Of a stretch of DNA of 64,000 nucleotides, positions 34,327 to 46,712 are shown in pieces (position 1 is the stretch's first letter; each line of letters starts with the position of its first letter). This DNA comes from Larix kaempferi. Lineage: Eukaryota; Streptophyta; Pinopsida; Pinales; Pinaceae. The translations under genes were made by a program, and so were the position numbers. The notes beneath the pieces are model-generated. The model did not search any database, was not told the DNA's origin, and saw nothing but the letters and a program-made list of their open reading frames with translations. The stretch is from positions 7,628,501 to 7,692,500 of the forward strand of contig BSBM01000608.1 of assembly GCA_027924585.1 (NCBI GenBank), given 5' to 3'.

Positions 34327-35211
34327 GTCGCCTTTATATGAGACATGACAAAATACTTGAATCCCGTGAAAGATTTGAATAGGTTACAGCTCCAATTCGA
34401 TTCAACTGACTGTCTTCTTCTACCTAATAATCATTGATAAAACAAATACCACTGAGAAAGCTACCGTAAGGCTGCTAATTGTCTCCAGCAAATTATTTTA
34501 ATTTCCATTTTTCCTAAACTGAGCATGCACCGACTAAAATTCCCATGGAAAACAATCACCCAAAAAGGAATGAACGTATTTCTCAGAAAATACTGCCATT
34601 ACCCTAGGTTTGTCTGAAGAACTTTTCTTCAACTGTATTGGAACATGACCAATCCCAAGGCTAAGGTCCAAATTTTGGTCACAACCTGTAGAATATGTAA
34701 TTATCCAGTATATTAAATCAATAATTACTTTTCTTCATGGTTCTAGATGAATGGAGGAAGTGCCAAAATCTCTGAACTACTTGGGATCTTTCTTAAACCT
34801 CAAATATAAGTACAGAGATTTAAACAACATACAAGAGAAGTTGATAGGGAAAACATGTACTCTTATTCTCTCTTTCTTCGTCAAGAATTTCTTTTTCATA
34901 TGAGCTAGGATCAAAGTTTGTTAGTGCCTCCTTTCCATTGCACTTGATAACTGCCTTATCATATGCCCTGGCAGCCCAGTTATAAAATCCATTTCTGTAA
35001 GAATTTTTCCTTAAAATGTATATATGCTCGGCAGTCAAATTGTAAAATGTGCTTGAGCTAATTTGTAATGGTATACCTTGCAGCTAATTTATTTTAAACC
35101 TCAGGTCCTGATCACTGTAGGCTCAAGCTTGATTGGCCTGTTTAATATAACATTTTCCTTGAAGTTGCACATCGACTAGCCTATTAATATTCATACAGCT
35201 GTTACTACAAA
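34327..35211. other. Unique DNA between duplication copies
   Basis: Single-copy in this window. It holds the AP2-like exon at 34856-34975 (minus). No transposon hallmarks are visible. It may be the original locus into which the repeats expanded. Confidence 0.5.
34856..34975 (-). pseudogene. Exon-like fragment of a euAP2 (APETALA2/TOE) gene
   Basis: The minus strand reads [17 protein letters not shown], then [13 protein letters not shown]. This is the C-terminal part of an AP2/ERF DNA-binding domain, matching the second AP2 repeat of euAP2-class factors ([14 protein letters not shown], then TNFxPSxYE). The frame stays open to 34820. The alignment ends near an AGAGTACAT stretch that could be a splice donor. 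No clean acceptor AG is seen just before 34975, and I could not find the rest of either AP2 domain or a miR172 site nearby. It may be a real exon of a gene with very long introns, or a stray gene fragment. Sequence recognition is strong; the status of the locus is not. Confidence 0.6.
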
Positions 35212-36861
35212 GTTCATCAAAAAGATCTTGAAAAAAAGAACACAGAGGGTCCATAAGATCTTGGGAAGAGTCATATAATACAACGATATGTGCGGGTCAT
35301 ATAATGATTTATCATGGTTTCATGCACAAAGAATGGTATGAAGAAACATTGTATTAGGATTCAACAATAAAGTTCTTAAGATATCTTTCCCTTAAATGTT
35401 AGTCATTAAATGTATGAGGTCACCTAGGGGACCAATTAATATCTTAATCCTCAAACACACAATATGATTATAATAATAATAAGTATCTTTAAATTTTATA
35501 AAAAGAAATGACACCGTGTAGTTTGGGTAGGTATGTAGAAGTGTTAAATGCATTAAGGATTACCCATCAACATAAGTACCATGTGTAAAAAAAAAATGTG
35601 CCAATTTCTTCAAAAGAAAATAAATGACAATTAAATGAGAAGGGAGTTCATTACTCAATATTTTAATAAGCATTAATCAAATTTGTGTAATCAAAATTAT
35701 CTATCTAAGAGGGAGAAGAAAACCTTTATGTAAACTCTTCCGCATGTAATCGATGCATATGATTTAATCTACACATTTTATATAAAAGCATAGTTATATA
35801 TAATCCATTTGTGTCCATACTAGAACATAAAAAAAAATTGGTTAGAGAATGAGTGATGTTACAATCATGAAAACATCATGAGAGTTGTGTCCATACTAGA
35901 ACATAAAAAAATTTACTTAGAGAATGAGTGATGTTATAATCATAAAAACATCATCAATTATTTATGAAATAGAGTAATAAAGTAATAAGTATTATAAAAC
36001 AAAAATTATTTAAATTAATTAAATATTTATCATAATCATAAAAAATTTAGTATCACTAAATCAAAAAAAATTACACAGTATTTTTATCATAATTTTTTTT
36101 TTAAATAAAAAATTCTTAACATATTTTTTAATATCTAACGTGTTCTTCTAAATATAAGTTTATAATAAACATTTCAAATTTATAAGAAAAAAATGCATCA
36201 ATCCTTAAGTTTTCTACAAATAGTGAACAGAAATATGATGTGAATCAATATAATGATAATATGTAAAACATTATTGTCATGTTATATTGTCTTAGTAGGT
36301 TTGAAACATCATCATTTATACTTTTATAGAAATTGTTTTGCTTGGTTTTTTCCTAAATGAAAATGAGATGTAAAAATCATGAAATGCTTTCATTATATTT
36401 CAATTAATATACATTTCAACATAATGAAATATAATATTTTTTCCCTAAACATTTATGTACTTTTAAAATGTTAATTGTGTAATATGAAAAATTGGATCTT
36501 ATATGCTAAATATATATCTTAAAAATGCAAATGTACAAGTTTTAGAACTCAATAGACCATCTTTAGATGACAAATTAAAAAAAATGTATTGCAAGTTTAG
36601 GATGTTAGAAAATCTCTCAATGAGATTTCTAAACCTATATATCTAGTAGATTTAAATAAAAAAACAACCCTAATTCGAAACTAATGGACATTTTTTCAAG
36701 TGGAATTATTCATAAAATTTCTCATTAATAATCAAAATAAGTTTAATATGCATTGTAAGGTCCAATCATGTCTTTTTTTCCATTAACCTCAGCATCTAAG
36801 CTATCAATAGATGACATTTGCTTCGGGATATGTTGGTCTTCATGTAAACGTTGAAAGGCTA

Positions 36862-37440
36862 TTATTGATCTAGGATTACTCTCAATAACAAATGACTTTG
36901 AACATTTTTTAGGATTGAAGCATAAAATATTTTCTCACATTGGTTAGGGAAAACATATGGTTCATCTGTTTGCTCAGACCTATTATGGTTGATGATGCAA
37001 ATTTCATTCTCATGCATATATGTTGTTGGATGGTTTCCAACCACAATATTTTTAAACCACCTAGCATTAAATAGTACCACCTTGACAGATCTAAAGTTAA
37101 GCTCTAATATATCGTCAACTAATCCATAGCATCACAGCGTGTCTATTTTTATATTTCCATCACGAACATGTGACTGAAAATATACTGTAAAATATGCAGC
37201 AATGCCATAGTCATATGTTTGTCGATTTTCATCTACCTTTCAAACACAGTAATGATGACCCTTGCACCACGTCCCCTTGTAATGTGTCACCTTATTCTCT
37301 TTTGGTCCCTTTAGAATGTCCAATGCATATGTAGTAACCCTTTCATCATTATCTCTACATGCCCTTGCTACTATATCCCTAAAATATTTTAAACTAATAG
37401 CTGGAGGCCAATCCTTTTTAAAAAAATAATGGCTTTGGAT
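36862..37440 (-). pseudogene. DUF4216-like CACTA fragment, duplication copy 2
   Basis: Counterpart of 9234-9818 with a few substitutions (VLFNARWFKNIVVG and PYVFPNQCEKIFYA). The same stop pattern is present, so it was already a pseudogene before duplication. Confidence 0.55.
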
Positions 37441-40400
37441 GTTGCAACTATTTCTTTAGGGCCAAAGGCATAGTATTCTTCAACAAAACACCATACCAAG
37501 GCAATGAAACACCTACATACTTCTCAAAATCACCTAATGCAATCAACATCCTCAATCATAGTCCAATCATACACTCAGGATGCCATGTGTGTTTAGTGCA
37601 TAAAACCTCCTTAGCCATAGATGTGTAGAATATTCCTGTAGGGCCCGAGGTAGAAGAAGAATAAATATTATTTACAAAAATCAAGGAGATAACATCAGAA
37701 ATAAAATTCATTTCTAGAGATTCCAATAATCATAGTTGTATCTCTCATTGCATTAGAGTAGAGGGATCCCAATGAGAGCTCATCTCACTTAACAAAGGTT
37801 CAGGACCAAGGTTCAGGTTTCTTCCACTGACCATGTTAAATAACTAAAGGCCCCAAGACCTCGATACAAAGCTCAATGGATTCCTTTTCGAAGTCATGCA
37901 TGCTTCTTTGATGCATTTTCCATGGCTCTAGATTCCTCAATGGTTTATTTAGGGCCAAAGGCATAGTATTATTCTCTAGAGAATTATTCCTGAGGTCCTA
38001 AGACAACTACATACTTATCAAAACCACATAATTATGTAAATATACTTAATCATATTACAATGACACCCTTAAGAGGGCATGTGTGGTTGGTTGAGATGAT
38101 ATTTCTAGCATTGGATTGCTATAATATTCCTTTAGGGATAGAGGTTCAAGTATCCTCCCTTAACCATGTCCAAGGACCCAAGGCCCCAATACATGGAAGA
38201 CGTGGATACATAGTGGCATGGATATCCATGCAAGGTCGTGCATGGTTCTCTAGGAATTTTTCATCACTCTAGATACCCCAATTGTTTCTTTAAGGATAAA
38301 GACAAGGTTGTTTTCCATAAAACATCATTCCCAAGGCCCCGATACATGTAGATACTACTCAAAACCACATAGTGGAAATGAAATAATCAATCATAGGCCA
38401 ATAATACCCTCAAGAGGCCATGCACTTTCAGTGGAGGCAATATTCTTAGCCTTATATGGATAGAAGAATCATTTTGAGCTTGATATTAAGGTCGCCTCCA
38501 CTAACCATGTGTAAGGCACCAAGGCCAAAAGACTTATATACATAGTGCCATATATAACCCTATAAAGTAATCAATGGTGCTTTTAGGTAGTGTTCATGGA
38601 TCTAAATGCCTCAACGATTTCTTTAAGGCCCAAAACATGGTATTTTTCCATGGAACATAATTCCCAAGGGATTAAGACATGTACATACTACTCCACACCA
38701 CACAATGGTAACAACATCCTCAATCATAAGCAAACTATACAAATTAGAAGGTTGTGTGTGGTTGGTGGAGGTGAACTTCTTACCCCTATATGGTTACAAG
38801 ATTCCTTAGGCAAAAAGGTTCAGGTATCCTCCACTAACCATGTCGAAGGCCCCAAGGCCACAAGACTTGGATACATTGTACAATGGATATCCTTATGAAT
38901 TCATGCATGGTGCTTTGAGGAATTATAATTCATCGATGATACCCTCAGGAGGCCATGTTTGGTTGGTGGAGGAAACCTTCTTAGCCTTGGATGGATAAAG
39001 TATTTATTTAAGGCCCAAGGTTCAAATTTCCTCTAGTGACCATGTCCAAGAACTCAAGTCCCTAAGACCTAGATACAAAGCTCAGTGGATACCCTTGCAA
39101 ATTCATGCATGGTGCTTTGAGGAATTGCTTAGGGCTCTAGATTCCTTAGTGGTCTATTTAGTTCCAAAGGCATGGTATTCTTCTCTATAGCATCATTCCT
39201 GAGGTCCTAAGACACCTAAATACTTCTCAAAATCACATAATGGTGTTAATATCCTCAATCATATGACAATCATACCCTCAAGAGGTCAGGTGTGGTTGGT
39301 TGAGGTGATCTTCTTAGCCTTGGATGGCTATAAGATTCCTTTATGGCTAGAGGTTCAAGTCTCATCCCTTGACCATGTCCAAGGCCCAAAGAAATGGATA
39401 CATAGTGGCATGGATATCCATGCAAGGTCATGCATGGTGCTCTAGGAATTGTTCATCACTCTAGATGCCCCAATTGTTTCTTTAAGGGAAAAGGCATGGT
39501 TGTTTTCCCTATAAAATCATTACCAAGACCCCGAGACATGTAGATACTACTCAAAACTGCCTAATGGCAATGACATAATAAATCATAGGCCAATTATACC
39601 CTCAAGAGGCCATGTGTTTTTAGTGGAGGCCATCTTCTTATCCTTAAATGGATGGAAGAATCATTTAGAGCTCGAGATTGAGGTCTCCTCCACTGACCAT
39701 GTGTAAGGCCCCAAGGCCACAATACATAGATACATAGTTTCATAGATACCCCTCTGAAGTAATCAATGTTGCTTTTAGATAGTATTCATGGATCTAGATG
39801 CACTAATGATTTCTTTAGGGCCAAAAACATGGTCTTCTTCCATGGAACATAATTCCCAAGGGATTAAGACATGTGCATGCTAATTAACACCAACTAGCTA
39901 TAACAACATCCTCAATCATAAGCCAATTCTACAATTAGGAGGTTGTGTATGGTTGGTGGAGGCAAACTTCTTACCCCTAGATAGTTACAACCTTCCTTTA
40001 GGGGAGAAGGTTAAGGTATCCTCAAGTAACCATGTCGAAGGCCATAAGGTTACAAGACTTAGATATATAGTACAATGGATATCCCTACGAACTCATGATG
40101 GTGATTTGAGGCATTATAATTCATGGATTTGGAGGATTGAACGATTTATTTAGGGATAAAGGCATGGTATTCTTCCCTAGAAAATCACTCTCAAGGCCTC
40201 AAGACATGTACATACTACTCAAAACCACATAATGACACCAACATCCTCAATCATACGCAAATGATACTCTCAAGAGGCCATGTGTTGTTGGTGGAGGAAA
40301 CCTTGTTAGCCATGAATGGCTAGAAGATTCCTTTAGTGGTCGATATTTAGGTCTCCTCCATTGATCTTATCTAAGGCTAAAAGGCCATAAGAACTAGATA

Positions 40401-41740
40401 CATAGTCTCTCGATGGATTTGGATGCCTTAATGGTTTCTTTAGGGATAAATTCATGGTCATCTTCTATGTAATATCATTACGAAAGCCTTGGGACACCCA
40501 CATAAGGCTCTTGCTTTACTTCTATGTCTCCAATAAAGGACTTGAGATCCATCCCTCTATGGAAAAGCTCTTGATTATGCTCATATCCAACTATTATGTC
40601 AAATATCAACTTTAAATGGTGTATGTTATGGTTCATGGTCTTTATCATTACCCATTACCTCAATAATATTATGTTAGGGTATAATTCTTTCAATTTCTTT
40701 CCCAACTATTTACTCACACCCATCGCTAGTACACAAAACCACATATTTCCACCCATATCCCACTTTGAGAATAATGATATCCTATACATTGCATGATCTT
40801 CTAGGTGATAGTTTGAGTCATTGCTATTAGCTTGATATGTCAAAAACCATCCTTTAGGGCCTAGTTCCTGTAATTCCTCTCATGACTATGTCTAAGGTTT
40901 GCATACCTAGTGTCACTTATATGAATGCTCAGATGCCAACGATAGTGTTTGGATTTCATGCATGTGGTTTAAAGCTTCCCTTAGGGTTTAAGGCCCAAAT
41001 TTCCTCCTATGACATTATACAAAAACCTAAGACCCATGCATACTAGCAAACAAATCATAATGGTGTTGATTTCCTTACTTAGAGGTAAATAATAACCCCA
41101 ATATGTCATGTGTAGTGCTTTGAGTTGTTGTATTTTTCCTTGGATGCACAAAACATTTTACTAGGGAATAAGGCCTAGGTTTCCTCTCTCAAACATGGCA
41201 AGGGCCTAAAAACCCATATATAGTGCTTAAAAACAACTTTTTGCTTACAGTAATACCCCCAATATTAGGCCAAGGATACCATTAGGAGGCCTTATGTGGT
41301 GTTTCAAGGTATACTTGTTAATATTATATACCTAGAGGTTTCCTCTAAGGTCCAAGGCACGGGGTTCCTTCCTTAATAATTTATATGGCCTAAATACTTA
41401 TAACTAGTTTTAGTTCCTCCAACTCCCTCCATTATCCCTATTATAAGGCCATAGATGTTCTCAAAAAGTCATTTGTGTTGGTGTGACAAATCATTATTAT
41501 CCCTACATGCCTAGAAGTTTAATTCTTCTCTTAACTAGGTCGAGGGCCAACAGACCTATCACTAGTGATCAAAACCCTATAATGCAATCAATATACACAC
41601 ATAGATGTTAAGAATATTCTTAGGAATATATGTGTGTTGACCATATTTCTCGGTCCTAGATTCCTAAAAGATTCATTTAGGGCCCAAGGAAGAGGTTTCC
41701 TCCTTAGAACATCTCCAAGGATTTGAGACCCATGCCTTGT
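37441..41740. repeat. ~335-bp satellite-like array, duplication copy 2
   Basis: Counterpart of 9819-14130 with the same monomer order and the same higher-order arrangement. Differences are scattered substitutions and small indels, with no change in monomer number noticed. Confidence 0.75.
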
Positions 41741-42044
41741 GCACAAAGCCTAGTAATGATATTAATATCCATTAGAAAATTTAATAATATCAATAAAAAT
41801 ATACCCTATCAAATAATGGAATCTCAATTCGAATAGTCGACTTGAGCTATTTAGAAATAATTATTTGTGAACTTGTTGTGTTTGTGGTGCAACACCTCAT
41901 AAATGAATCATGTGAGCTTATTGGTTTAAATAGTGATAAAAACAAATAATTGAATTTGCTGTGATTGTGGTTTAAAACCTCATAAATTAATCATGGGCAT
42001 TTATGTGAATGAAAAAAATTGAATTAAGTTATTACAAAATAATT

Positions 42045-42073
42045 AATTTTTTTCCAGCGGAAAAAAGCATACT
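42045..42073 (-). mobile_element. LINE B copy 2, extreme 3' end
   Basis: The poly-T and terminal hairpin of LINE B (TTTTTTCC, AGC, GGAAAAAA) are separated from the rest of LINE B copy 2 (43208-45120) by the insertion at 42074-43207. GGAAAAAAGCATACT at 42059-42073 is repeated at 43208-43226. Confidence 0.8.
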
Positions 42074-43207
42074 TTTTTTTTCCCTTGGAAAAAGTCCGTA
42101 ATTTTATTTCAAAAAGTTGATTAAAATTACATATTGCACATGTAGTAGAATCAACAAGGATCCCTACATTTTCACATATTTATGTCCCATATAAGCAGAA
42201 ACAACAAGCTTATAATGAGCTGAACCAAAAAAAAGAGAAATGAGCTCGAGAACAAACCCTCATTGCACATAAAAATGAAGAAAACAGAAAATACTACAGA
42301 AGAGTGAGCAGAAACCCTCTCATATCCACCATAGCCTCACAAGATCTAGAAGCTATGACCATCCACAGCTCACTATGCAGCAGACCCACCACAGAAAGAA
42401 ATAGATCCGTCAAAACCAAAACCCTCATCGGAGGAAGCAGAAGATCCATGTCTGTGGACAGAGCAGCAGACACGGTAGACCTCCCAAACCGGCGAAAACA
42501 GCTAGCAAGCAAACCCCTGATGAAGAAGCAGCCAGACAAACCCCAAATTGCTGGAGCAGACCGCCGTCGACTTTCGCTCTCCCAGTTCTGTAAAGATTTC
42601 CAGTGTGGGCATCGGCGGCGTTGGCGATGGAGCGGTGGCTCCCAGAGGTGCTGCGACGGCGTTGCTTCAGATTCCAGATCGGTTGCGAGAGCCGACGACG
42701 ATTTTGGTGGTGTGCACCTGAGGCGGTGGCTTCTTGATGCGGGAGGCAGGCGTTTCCTCTGTTGCAGTTTGGCTCAGTGAGTCTTTAACCCTCTGCCTCT
42801 GCCTTTTCCCACTCAGATGCCTCACCCAAATCTCCTCTCGGCTCGGCTCCTTCCGTGCGGCTCTGGAGGCAAGCGGCTGGCCCCCATCTTGTTGTTGAAG
42901 ATCTGACGCTTCTTGCATAGGTGTGCCTGACCTTGATCCTGATTTATGCATCGAAGCTGAATGCTTCATCTGGAGCGAGCACTCATCTAGCCGACGCCAT
43001 TCGAACCCTATCCAAAACTTGCAACCAGTTCTTGGAGCTCTCCCGCTCGCATTCAGAGACGGCTGGATCTCATGATTGGCCGCAGAAAGGAGGTGCTTCG
43101 CGTGATTGAGGCGCTGTGCGAGAGAAATGATCTCCTGATTGTGAGCCTGTGCTCATTCCACAGATACTGCCTCGAACTCACCGAGCTGAGTACAGAGCCG
43201 CTCCTCC
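42074..43207 (-). mobile_element. Short LINE-type insertion private to copy 2
   Basis: About 1.13 kb, flanked by a target-site duplication GGAAAAAA(n)GCATACT (42059-42073 and 43208-43226). It ends at its left in poly-T with a TTTTTCC/GGAAAAA hairpin, as the other LINEs here do, so it was copied from RNA on the minus strand. It has no RT or endonuclease. The 5' two thirds (43207-42440) are GC-rich. They contain an open frame at 42969-42667 encoding a basic, Arg/Ser/Gln-rich peptide of unknown identity. The 3' third is AT-rich, UTR-like. It could be a LINE with a large internal deletion, a large SINE-like element, or a retroposed host transcript. Confidence 0.7.
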
Positions 43208-45120
43208 GGAAAAAAAAAAGCATACTATTTATATTCATAATTGAAATAAAACAGTACAATGATGGAACGGTCTAAAGATAGACATAGATCACTATGCATC
43301 CTTTTTCAAGCACTACAAGTCTTGACATTACATCCTGGCATTACACCATACAGGGTCATAATAACATAGATATACCCATACATATACTATGGTCCCATTT
43401 CTGTCCAAAAATAAGTGCAACATTTCAACTAATCTAGGAAAAAAAGAGATCCCTTGTCCAGAATCTCTTCTTCAAAATATTCTTCCCAGATAAGATATTC
43501 GTCTTCTCTAGAAAGTGCCTGTTTGGATAATATATCAGTTGCTTGATTGTGTTCCCTATAAATATGATTTATGTCAATTTCCACAAAATTTTCCAGTTCA
43601 ACCCTTATTCTGTTGCACCATTGAGTTAATGCAATGATGTTCAACTTATAATCCCCCAAAGCCCATTTTATAGTTACCCTGGATTCACCAAATAACTTAA
43701 TTATTGGGAATCCAAATAGATTTTCCAATATCACAGAAGCCCACAGTGCTAAGAGTTTTGCCTTCATTTTTGTTCCCTTACCACATCTAAGTCGAAAAGT
43801 GTAATAATGGTCCTGATTTATAAATATTTTTCCACCTGCTGCACACTGACCCAAAGCTGCTGCACCATCAAAGAAGATAATAGGATCATTGTAGATTAGT
43901 CTAAAAGTTCCAGCAATCCTATTTGTGGTTTTTTTCTTCAACTGTTTATATGGCAGATAATGGTGTAGGACAAGTGAGATAACACCAATTGTATATGCCT
44001 CTTGATCATAAAAAATGCACATGTTTCTCATTCTCCAAATTGCCTAGGAGATAAAAACTGGAAGTGTGAGATGTTCTCCACAGTTTTTAGTCCAATGTCT
44101 TAAACTGGTTACAAAGTCACCATGCCTCCAAACAGAGCTAATATTCAAAATGTTACAAACCTTACCCCAAATGAGCAATGTGAAAGTGCACTCCATAAAT
44201 AGGTGTGTAGCAGTTTCTATCCAATTTTTGCACAATATACATCTACTAGGTCCATGCCAACCTTTCTTTTCCAGATTGTCCTAGGTTTTCATTCTATCCA
44301 TAAGTACAAACCAAAGAAAGCATTTCAATTTTAGTGGCATTTTCCACATCCATATGACCTTATACCACCACTGCTTAGGAAAGATGCACCCCCTTTTGAT
44401 GATAGATTTGTAAGCAGTGTTTGCAGTTACCATACCTGTGCTTTCATTCCCTTTCCAAATTAAGATATCCTACTCATTATTTAGCCTGTAGCTAGTCGAA
44501 TTTAATGAATTGATATATCCATCCCACTCTCTGTCCAGTTCTCCCCGAAGTCCTAAATCAACCCCACTGTACTAGTAATTACCAATTCCCCAGTTCTTCA
44601 CACTGTCAAGTGTATAAAAACCAGCACTGTTTAATACCCCTCTCAGATTATGTGAAATTGTGTGACCATCTCCCAAACCTATAATAGGATCTATCCCAAT
44701 GGAAATCTCTTTCCCATTCCCAACTTACCAGCAGATATCAAGTTCCAACCATTTATAAACATTTAAAAACCTCTCCAGAGTGGGGAAATACCCCAACAAA
44801 TTTTCTTAGGTGTTATGAACCAATGCAAGGTTTCGATTTTGATATACTTGCAATGGACCACTTTTGACCATAGGGTGTTCCCAAATAGGGCTCTCCAGAA
44901 ACTTTTAAGTCTTAGGGCTTCACTTAATGCCTGTAAATCTTTAATCCCCCAACCACCTGCACTTGTTGGTAAAGATAGCATTTCCCACCCTGCCATAACA
45001 AGTCCTCCAGGACCTAACTTATCATTCCACAGAAAATTGAACATCACCTTTCTAATCAAATTGATAATGTACTTTGGGACGGGTAGCATTGAAAACCAAT
45101 ATACAGGTATGCTGGATAAA
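43208..45120 (-). pseudogene. LINE B ORF2 C-terminal half, duplication copy 2
   Basis: Counterpart of 14430-16344. The RNase H frame is 44031-43429, the zinc-finger segment 44235-44044 (CKNWIE, HLFMECTF) and the RT tail 45120-44763. Additional stops are visible compared with copy 1, for example near 44470 and 44575, plus a frameshift near 44765. The lysine replacing the second RNase H acidic residue is shared with copy 1. Confidence 0.88.
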
Positions 45121-45206
45121 ACTGTGAAAATCCTCACAGCAGATCTAAGAGATGATGTATACCTCACAAGATTAATTATGATTAAGCAGGAAAATACAAG
45201 AAGAGT
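45121..45206 (-). repeat. Stub of the copia 3' LTR at the deletion junction
   Basis: The left 86 bp of the copia LTR (TGTGAAAATCCTCACAGCAG onward), still joined to LINE B through AAAAC as in copy 1. Sequence then jumps to the equivalent of 33948. This shows that the copia had inserted before the duplication. Confidence 0.9.
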
Positions 45207-45646
45207 TCCTGGGATGCTCTTTAGAGTTCTTTCCGGTCGTGCTATGCACATAAACGTTCCTGGGACACTCTTTTAAGGTTTTGTGACAGTCACATGTAAT
45301 AAGTCCTGGAGATCTGGATAGGATGAAAAAGGCCTCAGATGCTCTTTAGGGTTCTTTCCATTCAAGAGACTCTTTTAAGGTTTTGTGATGCACGTAATAA
45401 GTCCTGAGGATTCCATAGTATGGCCAGTGATGATGAAGACCTGCAGGTGGTGGGCCTACATCCAGTATGAAAAAGGACTGGCTCTGTAGAACTTCCTATG
45501 ACAAGTAGATTCAGAGATTGACTGAGATAGCAGTAGCAGTGACGATGACAATGACTTGATGACGATTATCCAGTGACGATGATCCAGAGAAGAAGACTTG
45601 TGCTAGAAGACCTGTGTCGAGAAATACCTTCCTAGTTAAGAGGGAG
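45207..45646 (+). mobile_element. 3' tail of a plus-strand copia element
   Basis: Non-coding tail ending in the purine-rich TTAAGAGGGAG directly before the LTR at 45647. The first part is shared with 33948-34326. The remainder (45585-45646) is present only here. Coding regions and 5' LTR of this element are missing. Confidence 0.75.
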
Positions 45647-46280
45647 TGTTGATGTATATGTAACTTCGGAATGTATTTCATATATGTATATTGTACTCCT
45701 ATAAAGATGGTATTATTCCTCTATACGAAAGTGTTTGTATTCCTATAGAGATGTTATTATTCCTCTATACGGAAGTGTCGCCATTTATATTGTAAGTGTC
45801 GTAGCTTATACTTGATGGGCTATTAGACCACCTTGATGGGGTCGGCCCTGTATAATTCATGTGGGTGAAAGGGTTATTAGACCACCCTAGTGGGGTCGGG
45901 CTTGTCAGCATTATATTATGTCATTAAGTTGAGGCCGACCTAGTAAGGTTATTAGGCAAGTCAAGTCATGTATAAATAGAGTGCGGGACCGGCACTCTAT
46001 TTCATCATTCTATTCTCTCTCACACTCTCGGGAGAGTGGCGCACTTGTGGAGGAGGTGAAGCTGCTGCTAGGAGACGTTTATCTCTTATGCTTGGGTTGA
46101 AGCATTACTCTATCTATCTCTGAGGAAGTTATTGGGGTTTTTCACCTTTATGGTTTTCCCCAAGTAAACTCTGTGTCTCTTGTGTGCTTGCATTATTGTG
46201 TCTATGATTGATATGCTGTACATGTTGTTCTCTCAGTTAAGATCCTAGATCAGATTGAAGTAAATTCTGAAAAATTAACA
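45647..46280 (+). repeat. Copia 3' LTR, plus strand
   Basis: 634 bp starting TGTTGATGTA and ending AAAATTAACA. It matches the reverse complement of 46713-47248. TATAAATA is at 45971-45978. A perfect 11-bp inverted repeat overlaps it: AAATAGAGTGC at 45974-45984 and GCACTCTATTT at 45992-46002. Confidence 0.85.
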
Positions 46281-46712
46281 CGATCTTGGTCTCTAAACTT
46301 TGATTTTTCAGAGTAGCTTCCAGCCATGGTCTCAGATTTAAGAAATTCCAACTTTTGTAGAAGCCCTAATTTTCGGCTTCACTAGACACAACCCCAAACT
46401 AGGGTTTGATTTTCCCGGAGCTTCACCCAACCAAAAATCTCGATCCAAAGCTCTAAACTTCGATGTTTCTGAGGGGCATGTAGCCATGGTTTTATATTTC
46501 AGAAAATCCTATTTTTTTGGAAACCCTAAATTTTAGGGCCAAAAATGAAAGTGCTCAGAATTGAATTCTGATTGGACATAGAGATGCGCCTTGCCGACGA
46601 GAGTCAAAATACCCTACTTCCTTTCAATATCGGTGGAGAGAAACCCAATAAACAAGAAGCCCTAGCTTCCGCAACTGCACACTGTCTTCTTATGAGGTTA
46701 GCTCTAATTCCA
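46281..46712. other. Spacer between opposed copia LTRs
   Basis: 432 bp. The right end is the primer-binding region of the minus-strand copia. Inside, an imperfect ~150-bp unit containing CTCTAAACTT and AGCCATGGT occurs twice (46290-46380 and 46445-46535). No coding is supported. Confidence 0.6.
46696..46712 (-). promoter_or_regulatory. Degenerate copia primer-binding site
   Basis: On the minus strand TGGAATTAGAGCT directly follows the LTR end TTAACA. It differs at two positions from the tRNA-Met primer site TGGTATCAGAGC, so the adjoining LTR is a 5' LTR on the minus strand. Confidence 0.7.

Larger units (their letters stand above)
35212..45584. repeat. Segmental duplication, copy 2
   Basis: Direct copy of 7576-16429 plus 33948-34326. 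The left edge lies within 48 bp of LINE A sequence and includes the LINE A target-site repeat (CTTGGGAAGAGTCAT near 35260). The deletion junction is at 45206/45207, where only about 2 bp (GT) are shared between the two joined ends. Confidence 0.9.

Noticed and set aside
42304-42780. 158-codon plus-strand frame
   Set aside because: It is antisense to the retroposed insertion and low in complexity; no domain, and the retroposed RNA strand is minus.
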